Shown here: piece after piece, positions 17,455 to 28,270 of the stretch
Layout: each line of letters begins with the position of its first letter
How positions within the stretch are numbered: the stretch's first letter is position 1
Assembly (NCBI GenBank): GCA_944381405.1
Contig: CALWLA010000003.1
Coordinates: 46,711-110,710 of the forward strand
DNA from: an uncultured Lachnospiraceae bacterium
Lineage (GTDB): Bacteria > Bacillota > Clostridia > Lachnospirales > Lachnospiraceae
Direction: 5' to 3'
DNA length: 64,000 nt
Notes under the pieces: model-generated
Told to the model about the DNA's origin: nothing
Seen by the model: the letters and a program-made list of their open reading frames with translations, nothing else
Database searches by the model: none
Made by a program: the position numbers and the translations under genes

Positions 17455-20400
17455 ATGGATAACGACCAGATTGTAAGCAGGATGAATACATATTTGCATA
17501 CTTCCGCCAATGTGCTTGCTGAGTGGCTTGGAAAGCTGTTACCCAGAACATCGGAAGATTGGTGGGAGGACTGTGTTATAGCCAAGTTGAGCTATAACCA
17601 GGCGGAGATGGCAAGAGAACGCGGTTTTACGGAGCTGGGACAGTTTGACCTGGCTGCGTTGCTTCGCATTGCGGATAAATCATGGTATGAGATGAGGAAT
17701 GTGGCATTCCTTCCTACCAGGGAAAGAGAATGCATCCGTGATATGATGCGTGTCCGTAATAACTGGGCTCACGTTGGTGCTATGCTTCCGGGCAAAGATG
17801 CCATCCTTGCAGATCTGGATACCCTGCATCAATTCTTTGAGCAGAGAGAATGTGATGACAGCCTCATAAATGAAGTTGACCGCATGATAGAGGAAGTGAA
17901 GTCTCCATCCACGGTTGATTTTGAATCCTTTTCACAGGAGTCCCAGCCAGAAGCTGCAGAGACAGTGATGCCGGATGTAGGTGATGAAGACGAAATCAGA
18001 GAAAAGAGCCTGGTATATCTCGTAGGAAGCCCTGATGTGCGCGGAATTGTTATGTCCATTACAGATCTTGGGGATACTAAGAAATATGATGTCTTTGTAG
18101 ATGGTAATTTCAAGACTTTTTATTCCGGGCAAATCGCACTATACGTCGAGACAGCATCTTATAACTGGGTCGATATCAATACATTCCGCAGTTATCTAAC
18201 AGCGTACCAGATCAATAATCCTTCTGGAAATGATCTGTATTCATTGAATTCAGCCAGGATTGATTTTGTTCCTTACCAGTTCAGGCCGGCATTGAAGCTG
18301 ATCCATGCGGATGAGCCGAGAATACTGATTGCTGACAGCGTTGGCGTAGGTAAGACGATTGAAGCCGGTCTGATCATTAAAGAACTGCAGGCAAGAAATG
18401 AACTGGAAAATGTTCTGATCATCTGCCCGAAACCGCTTGTAACAGAGCGTAAATGGGAGATGGAGATGAAGCGATTTGATGAGGAATTCGTGCCGGTGGA
18501 TGGACCGATGCTTCGTCAGATCATTTCTGATACAGATCGAGACGGTGAATGGCCGATAAGGTTCAGTAAGACAATTGTACCTTATTCCATTTTGGACAGT
18601 AGAACCTATGAGGGAGAGACCACCAGGAAGAAGCATACATTTGGCTTAAGGGATCTGGATCCGGCTCCGCACTTTGATCTGGTTATCATCGATGAGGCGC
18701 ATCATATCCGAAACGGCAGTATGGAGAAGGAAAAGGCCTTCGAGTATAAATGCGTGAAGTATTTCTGTGATAATGCTGATGCTGTTGTCATGCTGACGGC
18801 AACGCCGCTGCAGACCAGTGATGATGATTTGTTTACACTTTTGAATGTTCTGCGACCGGATGTAGTGATTGATAAACAGACATTCAATATGATGTCCAGG
18901 CCGAACGTACATATTTCTGAAGCTGCAAAGGCTATTAGAAGGGCTGATCAGGACTGGCAGGCTCAGGCCACAGAAGCCCTCAAAGGTGTTCTGGGGACAC
19001 AGTGGGGAGAAAATGTCATCGCCGCTAATCCGACTTACGGAGAGATGATCAAAACTCTGCAGCAGGACAAAATCACACGGGAAGAACGTGTGAAACTTAT
19101 TTCGGATGCAGAGAGCCTTCACAGTTTTAACTCCATGCTTAACCGGACCCGAAGAAAAGATATTCAGGATTTCTGCATCAGAAGACCATACACCTTAGCT
19201 GTCGAGTTTACCGAGCGGCAGCAGGAGCTGCATGATGAACTGTTGCGATTTGAGTCAAATGCATTACTGCAGCTTCATGGAAGCGCCAGATCCATTCCGT
19301 TTATGATGTCCACTATCAAGCGTCAGGCAGCCAGTTGTATCTTTGGCCTGGCACCTCATATTCGGGATCTGATAAAAAGAAGATTCCAACAGATGGAGGA
19401 TGATCCGGGTCTGGATTATTCTCCGGGCTTTACCTTTGATGGAACGGATGCAAACGCGCTGGAGGCGTTAGCTCAGAATCTGCTGGCAATGGCGGACAAT
19501 CTTCCGGATGAAGATCCTAAGTTTGATCAGATGCTGGAAGCCATTATGGAAAAGCAAAAACAGGAGAATAACAAAATTATTCTCTTCAGTACTTTCCGGT
19601 ATACGCTGTATTACCTGAAGAAGAAACTTCTCGATGCTGGACTCAGAGTAGAGCAGGTTGATGGCAGCGTCAAGGATGCTATGCGACAGGAGTTTCGTGC
19701 AAGATTTGAGCTTCCAAAGGAAGATGCGGATGCTATTGATATCCTGCTATTTACGGAAGTTGGTTCCGAAGGTCTTGATTATCAATTCTGCGATATGATG
19801 ATTAACTATGATCTTCCTTGGAATCCTATGAGAATCGAGCAGCGTATTGGTCGTATCGATCGAAGAGGACAGCAGAGTGAGACTGTTAGCATTTATAACA
19901 TGATTACGAATGGTACCGTCGATGCTGATATCTATTTCCGATGCCTGATGCGTATTGGTATATTTGAAAGCAGCATTGGTGAGTGCGAGGAAATCCTGGG
20001 CGATATTGCTACACAGCTTGACCATATCGGGATGGACACGACTCTTACCGATGAAGAGCGAAAAATAAAACTGGAGCAGATGGCTGATAATGAAGTCCGA
20101 AGAATCCAGGAAATGAATCGTTTGGAAGAAGAGGAGAAAGAATTCTTTGGCTTTGATCTCTCCGAGTATATGACATCACAGGAGATTCATAACGCAGAGA
20201 ATCCGTGGCTTACACAAAAAAGTCTGCAGATTCTGATTGAACAATATCTATACCGCCGGCTTGGACAGGGTAGCTATATTCTGGGTGAAGGTGACGCAAA
20301 ACAGCTGAGATTATCAGCAGCGGCCAGAGCGGAGCTTAGAGATGATTTCCGGAAACTTCCGAGCGGACGAAATGCAGTACGTCAGAGCTGGGATGTATAC

Positions 20401-21048
20401 CTGAAGGGGAAAGCTCCTATTCATCCGATTACTTTTGATGCAGAGACTGCGGAAAAGAAGAGGGATAATTTCTTTATCACAGCTATGCATCCTTTGGCAA
20501 AACAGGCAGCGGCATATTTTGCTTCAAATGAGCAGGCGTATATCAGACTGCAGTACGCAACAGAAAACCTGCCAAGTGGCTCTTATCATTTCTCCGTATA
20601 TGCCTGGAGCTATGTTGGGATTAATCCACATTTTAAACTGGTTGTTGTCTGTGATGATGATGTAATTGCGTCAGAGCTTCCAGATATTCTTCAGGAGGCT
20701 CAGAGTGGCGCTGCAGCTGTTAAGATGCAGCCATCCGACTGGGATATGCTTGAGAGGAAACAAGTGAAATTATGGATGGATGAGAAAGCTGAAGAAATCA
20801 AGGAAGCAGAAAATACATCCACGTTTAAGATAGAAAGTTTGTCCAATAATTTCAGAAACCGCAAGAGATCTTTGGAACAGAAGATTATAGATACCAGCAG
20901 CGAAGGCATCCGACGGATGTATACGAGTGAGTTGGAGTCTGCCACAGAGACCTATGAGCTTAAAGTCGCTGAAATAAGGAAAAAGGTTGATCAGACGGAT
21001 ATCCATACGACTTTGATTGCCAATGGAATCCTGGAAGTTGTCAACTAA
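17455..21048 (+). CDS. SNF2-like helicase with N-terminal Swt1-type HEPN domain
   Basis: A 1197-residue protein. Residues about 1-125 look like a Swt1-type HEPN domain and carry RNNWAH (101-106), an Rx4H motif of the type that is the RNase site in HEPN proteins. A linker and a small beta domain (about 180-260) follow. Then comes an SNF2/RapA-like helicase: Walker A GVGKT near 297, DEAH near 411, LTATPLQ near 447, and motif VI QRIGRIDRRGQ near 800. The C-terminal 350 residues are helical and charged. ATG 17455 has GGGAGG upstream and follows the DEAH gene by 27 nt. HEPN fused to a DNA translocase suggests a sensor that switches on RNA cleavage. Confidence 0.82.
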   Translation: MDNDQIVSRMNTYLHTSANVLAEWLGKLLPRTSEDWWEDCVIAKLSYNQAEMARERGFTELGQFDLAALLRIADKSWYEMRNVAFLPTRERECIRDMMRVRNNWAHVGAMLPGKDAILADLDTLHQFFEQRECDDSLINEVDRMIEEVKSPSTVDFESFSQESQPEAAETVMPDVGDEDEIREKSLVYLVGSPDVRGIVMSITDLGDTKKYDVFVDGNFKTFYSGQIALYVETASYNWVDINTFRSYLTAYQINNPSGNDLYSLNSARIDFVPYQFRPALKLIHADEPRILIADSVGVGKTIEAGLIIKELQARNELENVLIICPKPLVTERKWEMEMKRFDEEFVPVDGPMLRQIISDTDRDGEWPIRFSKTIVPYSILDSRTYEGETTRKKHTFGLRDLDPAPHFDLVIIDEAHHIRNGSMEKEKAFEYKCVKYFCDNADAVVMLTATPLQTSDDDLFTLLNVLRPDVVIDKQTFNMMSRPNVHISEAAKAIRRADQDWQAQATEALKGVLGTQWGENVIAANPTYGEMIKTLQQDKITREERVKLISDAESLHSFNSMLNRTRRKDIQDFCIRRPYTLAVEFTERQQELHDELLRFESNALLQLHGSARSIPFMMSTIKRQAASCIFGLAPHIRDLIKRRFQQMEDDPGLDYSPGFTFDGTDANALEALAQNLLAMADNLPDEDPKFDQMLEAIMEKQKQENNKIILFSTFRYTLYYLKKKLLDAGLRVEQVDGSVKDAMRQEFRARFELPKEDADAIDILLFTEVGSEGLDYQFCDMMINYDLPWNPMRIEQRIGRIDRRGQQSETVSIYNMITNGTVDADIYFRCLMRIGIFESSIGECEEILGDIATQLDHIGMDTTLTDEERKIKLEQMADNEVRRIQEMNRLEEEEKEFFGFDLSEYMTSQEIHNAENPWLTQKSLQILIEQYLYRRLGQGSYILGEGDAKQLRLSAAARAELRDDFRKLPSGRNAVRQSWDVYLKGKAPIHPITFDAETAEKKRDNFFITAMHPLAKQAAAYFASNEQAYIRLQYATENLPSGSYHFSVYAWSYVGINPHFKLVVVCDDDVIASELPDILQEAQSGAAAVKMQPSDWDMLERKQVKLWMDEKAEEIKEAENTSTFKIESLSNNFRNRKRSLEQKIIDTSSEGIRRMYTSELESATETYELKVAEIRKKVDQTDIHTTLIANGILEVVN

Positions 21049-21072
21049 CCATACGTGTTGGAGGTGTCAGGC

Positions 21073-24000
21073 ATGGCTAAAATGGCGATTGCAGATCAGG
21101 TCTTACAACGCCAGGACAAAGATGGAATGCTTCGGCGGGCATTGGAGAGAATTATCCAGCTTTATACGGATAAATCTCACTTCGTTTATGAACTGCTTCA
21201 GAACGCGGAGGATGCCGGAGCCACTAAGATAAAATTTGAACAGTATCCTGACAGACTTGTGGTGCTTCACGATGGGCATCCGTTCTCTATGGAGAATCTG
21301 CAGGGCCTCTGTGATATCGGAAAATCTGATAAGACCGATGACTTAAACCAGATTGGTGAATTTGGCGTCGGCTTCAAATCGGTTTTCGGTATTTGTGAGA
21401 CCGTGCGCCTTTATAGCCATCCAAGCAAGAGTGATCAAGAGAAAGGCTATCATCAGTTTGCCGTTGAAATCAAAGATTTCACGCATCCGGTCGATATTGA
21501 TGATCAGGATGTTGCTTTGGGATATACAACGATGTTTGTATTTCCGTATAGTGTCGGATTCACATTCTCCGGATTTGCAACGATTGAGAAGCTCAATGAT
21601 GTTCTCTCAAAACGTTTGCAGAATTTGGGAATCACTACGCTTCTTTTCATGAAGCATCTTCAGTCCATCGATTACAAAATTGAACTGCCAAAGCTTAGGA
21701 CATCAGGGACGTATTTGCTGGATAAAACACCTATTAATGATCATTGCGCCCTTGTATCAGCGATGGGTGAGACTGGAAACAGAAAAGAGAACGAAGAGAT
21801 CTCTTATCTGATGTTTTCACGTCCGGTCACAGGAATTCAGGCGGGCAGGACAATTGATATTGCTTTTGCAGTCAAGGTAGAAGAGTCTGGCGAGTACACA
21901 TTCACAGCTTCTAAGTCACCGTATATCTCTGTCTATTTTCCGACAGAAACGGAAAGCAAACTTAAATTTATTGTCCAGGGTCCATATCGAACTACACCGA
22001 ATCGGAGCAGTGTTCCGGCAGACGATAGAGATAATATTGATCTTGCTGAACAGACAGCATCATTGCTTCGGGATAGTGTTATAGAACTGAGGGATACTGG
22101 AAAACTGAATTTTAGCTTTCTGAACATTCTCCCGGTGGACAGCGATGTTTTCTACAGTGCACCGCTATTTGAGTGCATGTTTAACGAAACGGAAGAAATG
22201 ATGACGGAGGAGGCACTGCTGCTTTGTAAAGACGGATCTTATGCGGCTGCTGATTCCGTAAAGATAGCCAGAGGTGCTGATTTTGCAGAGGTATTGACGG
22301 AAGAACTTCTGACGGAACTTTTGGATGATGGAACAGACTATCATTGGCTTCCTACATTCCTGACCGAGACTAATAAAACGTATAAGACATTATATGAATT
22401 CTTGACGGATGTACTGGATATTGAAGTGATCCGCCCTGAGAATCTTAGAAATGCTTTTAATAACAACAGGGCTTTCCTTCCCAGGCGTGATGATGAGTGG
22501 CTGGTAAAGCTCTATAACATGTATGACTCCGTTGCTGCCGCTTTCTCAAAGCAAAGAGGCGGATCCAACATGCTTACAGCGGAATTCATCAAGACATCAA
22601 AGGGGACGTTCGTTGCGCCTTATCGGAAAAGCGATGGTAATGAGTTGAATAGCTTTTATTATCGCGGCTATGAGAATGCATCATATTTGCCTAACATCTT
22701 CCTGCCGAGTAGCAATACTGATGGCATGGATGATATTGCCTTTGTGGATGAATGGATCCTTCAGAGATGCAGGCATTTCTTTACGGAAATTCTGAACCTA
22801 CAAAAGCCAAATGAATATGAATTCTTTATACGGGATTTCAAGAGAAGATATGAGAGCGGCGTCGCTCTTTCTGATGATCAGCACATCACTGATTTGAAGA
22901 GGCTTTTGCACTATCGTGGAAACTCTGACTATCGTGATGAAGTAAACAATCTCATCAAGAAATATTTGAAAGTCAGATGCATTAAAGACGGTAAAAAGGT
23001 TTATGTGAATCCCAGTGGGGAGAAGGTTTTCTTCTCTGTTAACTCTGAAGGAATGAGCATAGAACAGTATTATTCTCATATAGTCAGCTATCCTTATGTG
23101 GACGTGGATTTTTATAAGATTGAGGATGTTGACAGAGATATGCTGAAGCTTCTTGGGATTTCCGAAGAAGTGGGAACTGGCCTTGACCGAACAAATGGCG
23201 AGTATTATACAGGCAATCCTGGCCGGCAGCCTGAATGGACAACCTATCAGAACTTCCGATGGAAACTGAGCCTGGATAAACTGGATGCAGTATTGGAATA
23301 CATATCGAGCCATCCAAAAGCACCAGACTCTATGGCCAAGTCCAGCTTTATTTTTCGGTTCCTTCAAAACCATGAAAATATGCTCTTTGGAACGGTTTAT
23401 GTAGGAGGCAGTTCCCCGAATATTCCAAACACATACTCAGATATCGTGATAAAGCTGCGTCAAGACGGTCCGAAGCATCAGTATTACGGAATGAAGTGGA
23501 ACGGCAAGTGGCTGTTTACAGAATCCGGAGAACTGGTATCACAAAAAGAGATCACAAAGAGGGATCTTCATCCGCAGCTGTATGGAGATGTAAGACCTGA
23601 ATCCAACTTATATGAGTTTCTTGGCTTTGCCAAGAGTGAAGAAGATCAGCTGGAAGAGGCCGCAAAGGACTATGATCAGCTGGATGATGAAACCAAAGAA
23701 CAGTTCTTTGAAATTGAACTGAGACGTAGGTTCGGCATTTCTATTACAGATTTGGAGGAAAGCTATGGTTCCGGTGCAGTCGGTGGCGGAAGCACTCCGA
23801 CTTACACGCCTCAGGTGACCTTTGAGTTTCCATCGGCACGAGTTAAAAACTGGGATTCACTGCGAAAACATGCAGCCGAAGTCTTGGTATTTGCCAGCCC
23901 GGTAAAGTATGAGTATAAGGTCAGGAAAATTCGTGTAAGCAAGCCGGATAGTGAAATTGATGCCTATCTCAGAAGCATGTATAGAGTGGAAGGATCATAT

Positions 24001-24624
24001 AAATATGCATGCCAGATGTGCCATGAGCCTGTGACAACATTTGAGAAGTGCCAGCTTTCTACAGGTATGGAAAAAGAGTTGGATGCCATGTATTTATGCA
24101 TGTGCCCGAACTGTGCGTCAGAGTATCGCAGGATGCGATCTGATGCGTATGATCTGCAGGAATTAATAGATGAAATTACGTACCTTAGCGAACAGGATAT
24201 TAATTCTAATGATCCGGTTAAGATCGATTTTGGCAATGAATCCATCTGGTTCACACAGACGCATATTGCTGAAATCAGAGAACTGATGGCGCTTAAGGAT
24301 GCAGCGGATGAGTATGTAGAGCCGGCATCAAAGCCAATGAAGAAAGCAGAACCTGTGAAGGATACAGATGATAGTCAGGAAGTAGAAACTGTAAAGGTTG
24401 AGGAAAAAGAGGATCCTGAGGCTGAAGTTGTTGTAGCAGGGACAGATGTTTACAAGGCCTATATCGGGAAGCGAGTTCGGCATAAGTCTGTCGGATATGG
24501 CGTTGTCAGAACCTGTGACGGTAAATATCTTGGCATCGAATTTGAAGAAGGTCCAAAGGCGGGTAAAGTGACGAATTATTCTTTGGAGGCTTGCCTTTCA
24601 AGGGGACTGATAGAAATTGTTTAG
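21073..24624 (+). CDS. Sacsin-like GHKL (HSP90-type) ATPase with Cys-rich C-terminal region
   Basis: A 1183-residue protein. The N-terminal GHKL ATPase shows the N-box YELLQNAEDAG (about 37-47), DGHPFSMENL, and the G-box IGEFGVGFKSVF (about 93-104), as in sacsin and related bacterial proteins. The long middle region has no domain I can name. Near the C-terminus two cysteine pairs (CQMC near 978 and CMCPNC near 1010) may bind zinc, and the last 50 residues look like a small beta-barrel. A strong GGAGGTG site precedes ATG 21073. Related ATPases recur in restriction-modification loci. It probably couples ATP binding to conformational signalling. Confidence 0.78.
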   Translation: MAKMAIADQVLQRQDKDGMLRRALERIIQLYTDKSHFVYELLQNAEDAGATKIKFEQYPDRLVVLHDGHPFSMENLQGLCDIGKSDKTDDLNQIGEFGVGFKSVFGICETVRLYSHPSKSDQEKGYHQFAVEIKDFTHPVDIDDQDVALGYTTMFVFPYSVGFTFSGFATIEKLNDVLSKRLQNLGITTLLFMKHLQSIDYKIELPKLRTSGTYLLDKTPINDHCALVSAMGETGNRKENEEISYLMFSRPVTGIQAGRTIDIAFAVKVEESGEYTFTASKSPYISVYFPTETESKLKFIVQGPYRTTPNRSSVPADDRDNIDLAEQTASLLRDSVIELRDTGKLNFSFLNILPVDSDVFYSAPLFECMFNETEEMMTEEALLLCKDGSYAAADSVKIARGADFAEVLTEELLTELLDDGTDYHWLPTFLTETNKTYKTLYEFLTDVLDIEVIRPENLRNAFNNNRAFLPRRDDEWLVKLYNMYDSVAAAFSKQRGGSNMLTAEFIKTSKGTFVAPYRKSDGNELNSFYYRGYENASYLPNIFLPSSNTDGMDDIAFVDEWILQRCRHFFTEILNLQKPNEYEFFIRDFKRRYESGVALSDDQHITDLKRLLHYRGNSDYRDEVNNLIKKYLKVRCIKDGKKVYVNPSGEKVFFSVNSEGMSIEQYYSHIVSYPYVDVDFYKIEDVDRDMLKLLGISEEVGTGLDRTNGEYYTGNPGRQPEWTTYQNFRWKLSLDKLDAVLEYISSHPKAPDSMAKSSFIFRFLQNHENMLFGTVYVGGSSPNIPNTYSDIVIKLRQDGPKHQYYGMKWNGKWLFTESGELVSQKEITKRDLHPQLYGDVRPESNLYEFLGFAKSEEDQLEEAAKDYDQLDDETKEQFFEIELRRRFGISITDLEESYGSGAVGGGSTPTYTPQVTFEFPSARVKNWDSLRKHAAEVLVFASPVKYEYKVRKIRVSKPDSEIDAYLRSMYRVEGSYKYACQMCHEPVTTFEKCQLSTGMEKELDAMYLCMCPNCASEYRRMRSDAYDLQELIDEITYLSEQDINSNDPVKIDFGNESIWFTQTHIAEIRELMALKDAADEYVEPASKPMKKAEPVKDTDDSQEVETVKVEEKEDPEAEVVVAGTDVYKAYIGKRVRHKSVGYGVVRTCDGKYLGIEFEEGPKAGKVTNYSLEACLSRGLIEIV

Positions 24625-24634
24625 GAGGTAGCTT

Positions 24635-27600
24635 ATGGCAATGCATATGAGCCTGAGGCTTGCATGGCATAGTGATGGATGGAATGGCCATATCTGCAAG
24701 AAGCCTTGTGAAAATGTTTATTGCGTAGGGCAGCATTCATATCCAGGAGAAATGATTGCTGAACTGCGTGATCTTGATTTTGAAACAGCTCATGCAGGAG
24801 AGCCCTGTGGTCAGCATCCGTGCAAGGTGGCGTGTGCATTGAGCGCTAATGCCTTCGGTAAGGAAACTGTTCAAGTTAAGGTTGAACCGCCGTCATGGTG
24901 GGAAGAAAAAGATGCAGATGCAACGATTTTGACCTTGCCGCCCTATACTGCGTGTACATGGTGCTACGAGGCCATGTATAAGAATGATGTGTTCTCATCG
25001 GTAAAGGGAAAGACATATGACTATAACAAGAGACAGCGTAATGCGGAGGCGTATTTTTCACAGTTTGAAGAAGGAAAATCTCTTGTGTTCTACTATGCAG
25101 GATACAGTAATCCGTTTTCTGAGAATGAAGAGGATAACTATGTCATTGTAGGAGCCTCCCGCATCAAGAAAATTGATGATTTCCATTACTATGAGAATAC
25201 AACTGATCAGATAAAGAAGGACTATGCTGGTGGGGTTATCTGGCAGAAGCCGATCACGTCAAATTATCCGGACGAAGGTTTATCTATCCCATATTGGAAA
25301 TACATGGGAGATGAATCCATACTGAAGCGAATTGTCATAAAGCCGCTTCACAGATCTCCTTTCAAGTATGGTAGCCGTGAGGTGTCCAACGATGATGCTA
25401 TAGAAATCATCAATCAGCTGATCAATAGCGTGGATGTGTTGATCGAGATTGGAGATGATACAGAAAACTGGGAAGAACGTAAGAAATGGCTAAACAGCGT
25501 TCTTGGCGAATTGTGGAAAGCCAGAGGGCCTTATCCGGGCTTTGCATCGGCAATGATTAATATGGGTCTGGAAGAATTGGTACAGCACTATATAGCGCTG
25601 ACAAATGAGCAGGAAATGAAACTCTTCCGGGATGAAGTTCGTAAGCTTATGGATGGCGATCAGGATGATGTATTCGGACATAAGGTTGCAAATCTTCGTA
25701 CAGTACGCCGTGAGTTTCTTCTTCGTGAAGATGAGGAACAGAAACTGCTTTTTGATATTCTGCCGCGATTCGATATTTCTGCAGATCAAATGGGACATAT
25801 TCTGGGCGAAGACCGGGAGGATGTTTCTATTACAGCCTCTTTGAAGGAAATTGCGGAGAATCCGTATATTATCTTTGAGCAATATCAAGGCATGGATCCG
25901 GATGATGCGATTCCGTTCTACAAGATTGACAACGGAATAATTGTTTCTCCGGAATATGGAATTGAAAATTTATTTGATGTGGGTGATCCGGAAAGGTTAA
26001 GGGCATTTTGCGTCGATGAATTAAATCGTATTGCGGCTCATTCCTTCGGCAAGGCAGAGACCATTCTGAATTCAGTAAATCACCGACTGGATCGCATGCC
26101 GGAGTGGAAGCAATATACTTTTAAAATTAAAAACTTCAAACTCGATCGAGAAATATATGATAAAGCGCTGTATTTACGCGAGGATGACAAAAAGGACCTT
26201 TATCTGTACCTGAAGTGGGTATATGAGGATGAGCGGCAGGTTGAGTCTATATTTACCATGCTTGCTGAAAGACCGGATATATCCCTGAAGATGGCTATCA
26301 CGAAGGAGAAGTTCAAGAGTAAGCTTAGAAATCCAGAATCTAAGCTTAATGAGACTGCGGCTGATCAGTATGAGAATATTCTTGATAAGCAGGCAGATAT
26401 TTGTATGCAGATTTTTTCGAAGCCAATATGTGTATTGTCCGGAGCAGCTGGAACAGGCAAAACCACTGTAATCAAAGCTATTGTTGAAAATATCGAGCGA
26501 GTGCATGGACAGGCAGCAGGCTTCCTGCTAATGGCGCCGACCGGAAAAGCGGCAGAACGAATCAAGACACAGACAGAGAAGAATTCATCAACGATTCATT
26601 CATATCTTGCAAGTAATGGTTGGCTGAACAAGAACTTTACGCTTAAGCGGAAGGGCGGCAGCAAAGGCCAGGACGTAAACACGATTATTATAGATGAGTG
26701 CTCTATGATTGACTTGAATCTGTTTGCGACTTTGCTAAGGAGTATCAACTGGAATAGTGTTCAGAGACTCATTCTTGTAGGAGATCCGAATCAGCTTCCG
26801 CCAATCGGGCGCGGAAAAGTATTCTCCGATACCATCGAATGGCTTAATCAGGAGTATCCTGAGAATGTTGGCGTGCTTAGTGAGAATATACGTCAGTTGG
26901 TAAACCGAGTTGAAGGTAATGGCTGCGGAATTCTTGATCTGGCTGAGCTCTTCATACAGGAAAAGCAGTCGGATATGGAAGACACGGGTTCTGCTGATTC
27001 TCTGAAGAAGAAAAAAGAAGAGCTGTTTACAAAAATACTGGAAAACGGAAACGGGGATATCGACAAGGATCTGGCTGTGTATTTCTGGAAAGAACAAGCG
27101 GATCTTGAAACGTTGCTGAGAGATGTTCTGACACAAGACATGGAAGCAATGACTGGCATGGCAGAATACAGCGGATTAGATAAGCTATGGCAGCAGGCAA
27201 TCCGAAAAGCTGATGGAACATCGAATCCAGATGCTATCCAGATTATTTCTCCATACCGCGGTGAATTCTACGGAACGGGAGCGCTGAATGTACTTATGCA
27301 AAATGATTTTAATCCTTATTGGAGCCATAGATACAATCTCGATGGCATTAGCTATTTCGATAAGGTAATTCAGTTTAGAAACCGTCCGAAATCTGATATG
27401 GCGTATGCATATAACCAAGAGACAAGAGCCGTTGAACAACATGAGGTATATAACGGTGAAATCGGCTTGGTGCTTATGCATCCATTTGATCAAAAAAATA
27501 AGCGATACAATTACATAAGCACGATTGAAAGATTTCAGGTCGCCTTCTCAAATAAAAACCGGCAAAGGCTGAGATATAACTATGGACGTGAATATGGCAG

Positions 27601-28270
27601 AAATGATAAAGGCTGGAATCTTCCAGAACAAAAAGTTCAGGAAAATCTGGAACTGGCATATGCCATCAGTGTTCATAAATCTCAAGGATCTGAATTTGAT
27701 TACGTGTACATTGTTATTCCGAAGAGAGACAGCCATCTTCTGTCTATGGAACTGTTATATACTGCAATTACCAGAGCACAAAAGAAGGTCACGATTCTCT
27801 TGCAGGAAGATATCGGTACGCTGACTGCACTGGGACACATTGAAAAGTCTGCTGTCAGAAGAATTAATTCATCGGTGTTTGCGTTTAATCCGCTTCCAGA
27901 AGAATTGCTGTATATTCAGAGCTGGTATGCTGATGAGAAGAAATTGGCCACCTTGTCGGAATACTTTGTGAGATCAAAGTCCGAAGTCATCATCGCTAAT
28001 ATGCTTGTGTCAGAAGAAGTGCCGTTTGTTTATGAGGAACCGCTGTATGCTCCGGACGGAACGATGTTCCTGCCTGATTTTACAGTGAAGTTTCGAGGCG
28101 AAACATATTACTGGGAACATGTAGGAAGACTGGATCTTCCGGATTACCGTGCACACTGGGAGATTAAAGAAAAGTGGTATGAGAAGCACTTCCCTGGCAG
28201 GCTGCTGATAACATATGAAGGGAAGGATTTATCGATAGCGGCTATGGATATTATAAAAGGACATAAATAG
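24635..28270 (+). CDS. RecD-like helicase with Cys-rich N-terminus and C-terminal nuclease-like domain
   Basis: A 1211-residue protein. The first 130 residues are Cys/His-rich (for example HICKKPCENVYC and EPCGQHPCKVAC) and may bind zinc. A superfamily 1B helicase core follows: Walker A GAAGTGKTT near 602, DECSMID near 687, GDPNQLPPIG near 715, VHKSQGSEFD near 1012 and LYTAITRA near 1041. After it, an E...PDF...YWEH arrangement (about 1125-1165) resembles a PD-(D/E)xK nuclease fold. AGGAGG precedes ATG 24635. The upstream gene ends 10 nt before, and the next ATG directly follows the stop. Confidence 0.82.
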   Translation: MAMHMSLRLAWHSDGWNGHICKKPCENVYCVGQHSYPGEMIAELRDLDFETAHAGEPCGQHPCKVACALSANAFGKETVQVKVEPPSWWEEKDADATILTLPPYTACTWCYEAMYKNDVFSSVKGKTYDYNKRQRNAEAYFSQFEEGKSLVFYYAGYSNPFSENEEDNYVIVGASRIKKIDDFHYYENTTDQIKKDYAGGVIWQKPITSNYPDEGLSIPYWKYMGDESILKRIVIKPLHRSPFKYGSREVSNDDAIEIINQLINSVDVLIEIGDDTENWEERKKWLNSVLGELWKARGPYPGFASAMINMGLEELVQHYIALTNEQEMKLFRDEVRKLMDGDQDDVFGHKVANLRTVRREFLLREDEEQKLLFDILPRFDISADQMGHILGEDREDVSITASLKEIAENPYIIFEQYQGMDPDDAIPFYKIDNGIIVSPEYGIENLFDVGDPERLRAFCVDELNRIAAHSFGKAETILNSVNHRLDRMPEWKQYTFKIKNFKLDREIYDKALYLREDDKKDLYLYLKWVYEDERQVESIFTMLAERPDISLKMAITKEKFKSKLRNPESKLNETAADQYENILDKQADICMQIFSKPICVLSGAAGTGKTTVIKAIVENIERVHGQAAGFLLMAPTGKAAERIKTQTEKNSSTIHSYLASNGWLNKNFTLKRKGGSKGQDVNTIIIDECSMIDLNLFATLLRSINWNSVQRLILVGDPNQLPPIGRGKVFSDTIEWLNQEYPENVGVLSENIRQLVNRVEGNGCGILDLAELFIQEKQSDMEDTGSADSLKKKKEELFTKILENGNGDIDKDLAVYFWKEQADLETLLRDVLTQDMEAMTGMAEYSGLDKLWQQAIRKADGTSNPDAIQIISPYRGEFYGTGALNVLMQNDFNPYWSHRYNLDGISYFDKVIQFRNRPKSDMAYAYNQETRAVEQHEVYNGEIGLVLMHPFDQKNKRYNYISTIERFQVAFSNKNRQRLRYNYGREYGRNDKGWNLPEQKVQENLELAYAISVHKSQGSEFDYVYIVIPKRDSHLLSMELLYTAITRAQKKVTILLQEDIGTLTALGHIEKSAVRRINSSVFAFNPLPEELLYIQSWYADEKKLATLSEYFVRSKSEVIIANMLVSEEVPFVYEEPLYAPDGTMFLPDFTVKFRGETYYWEHVGRLDLPDYRAHWEIKEKWYEKHFPGRLLITYEGKDLSIAAMDIIKGHK

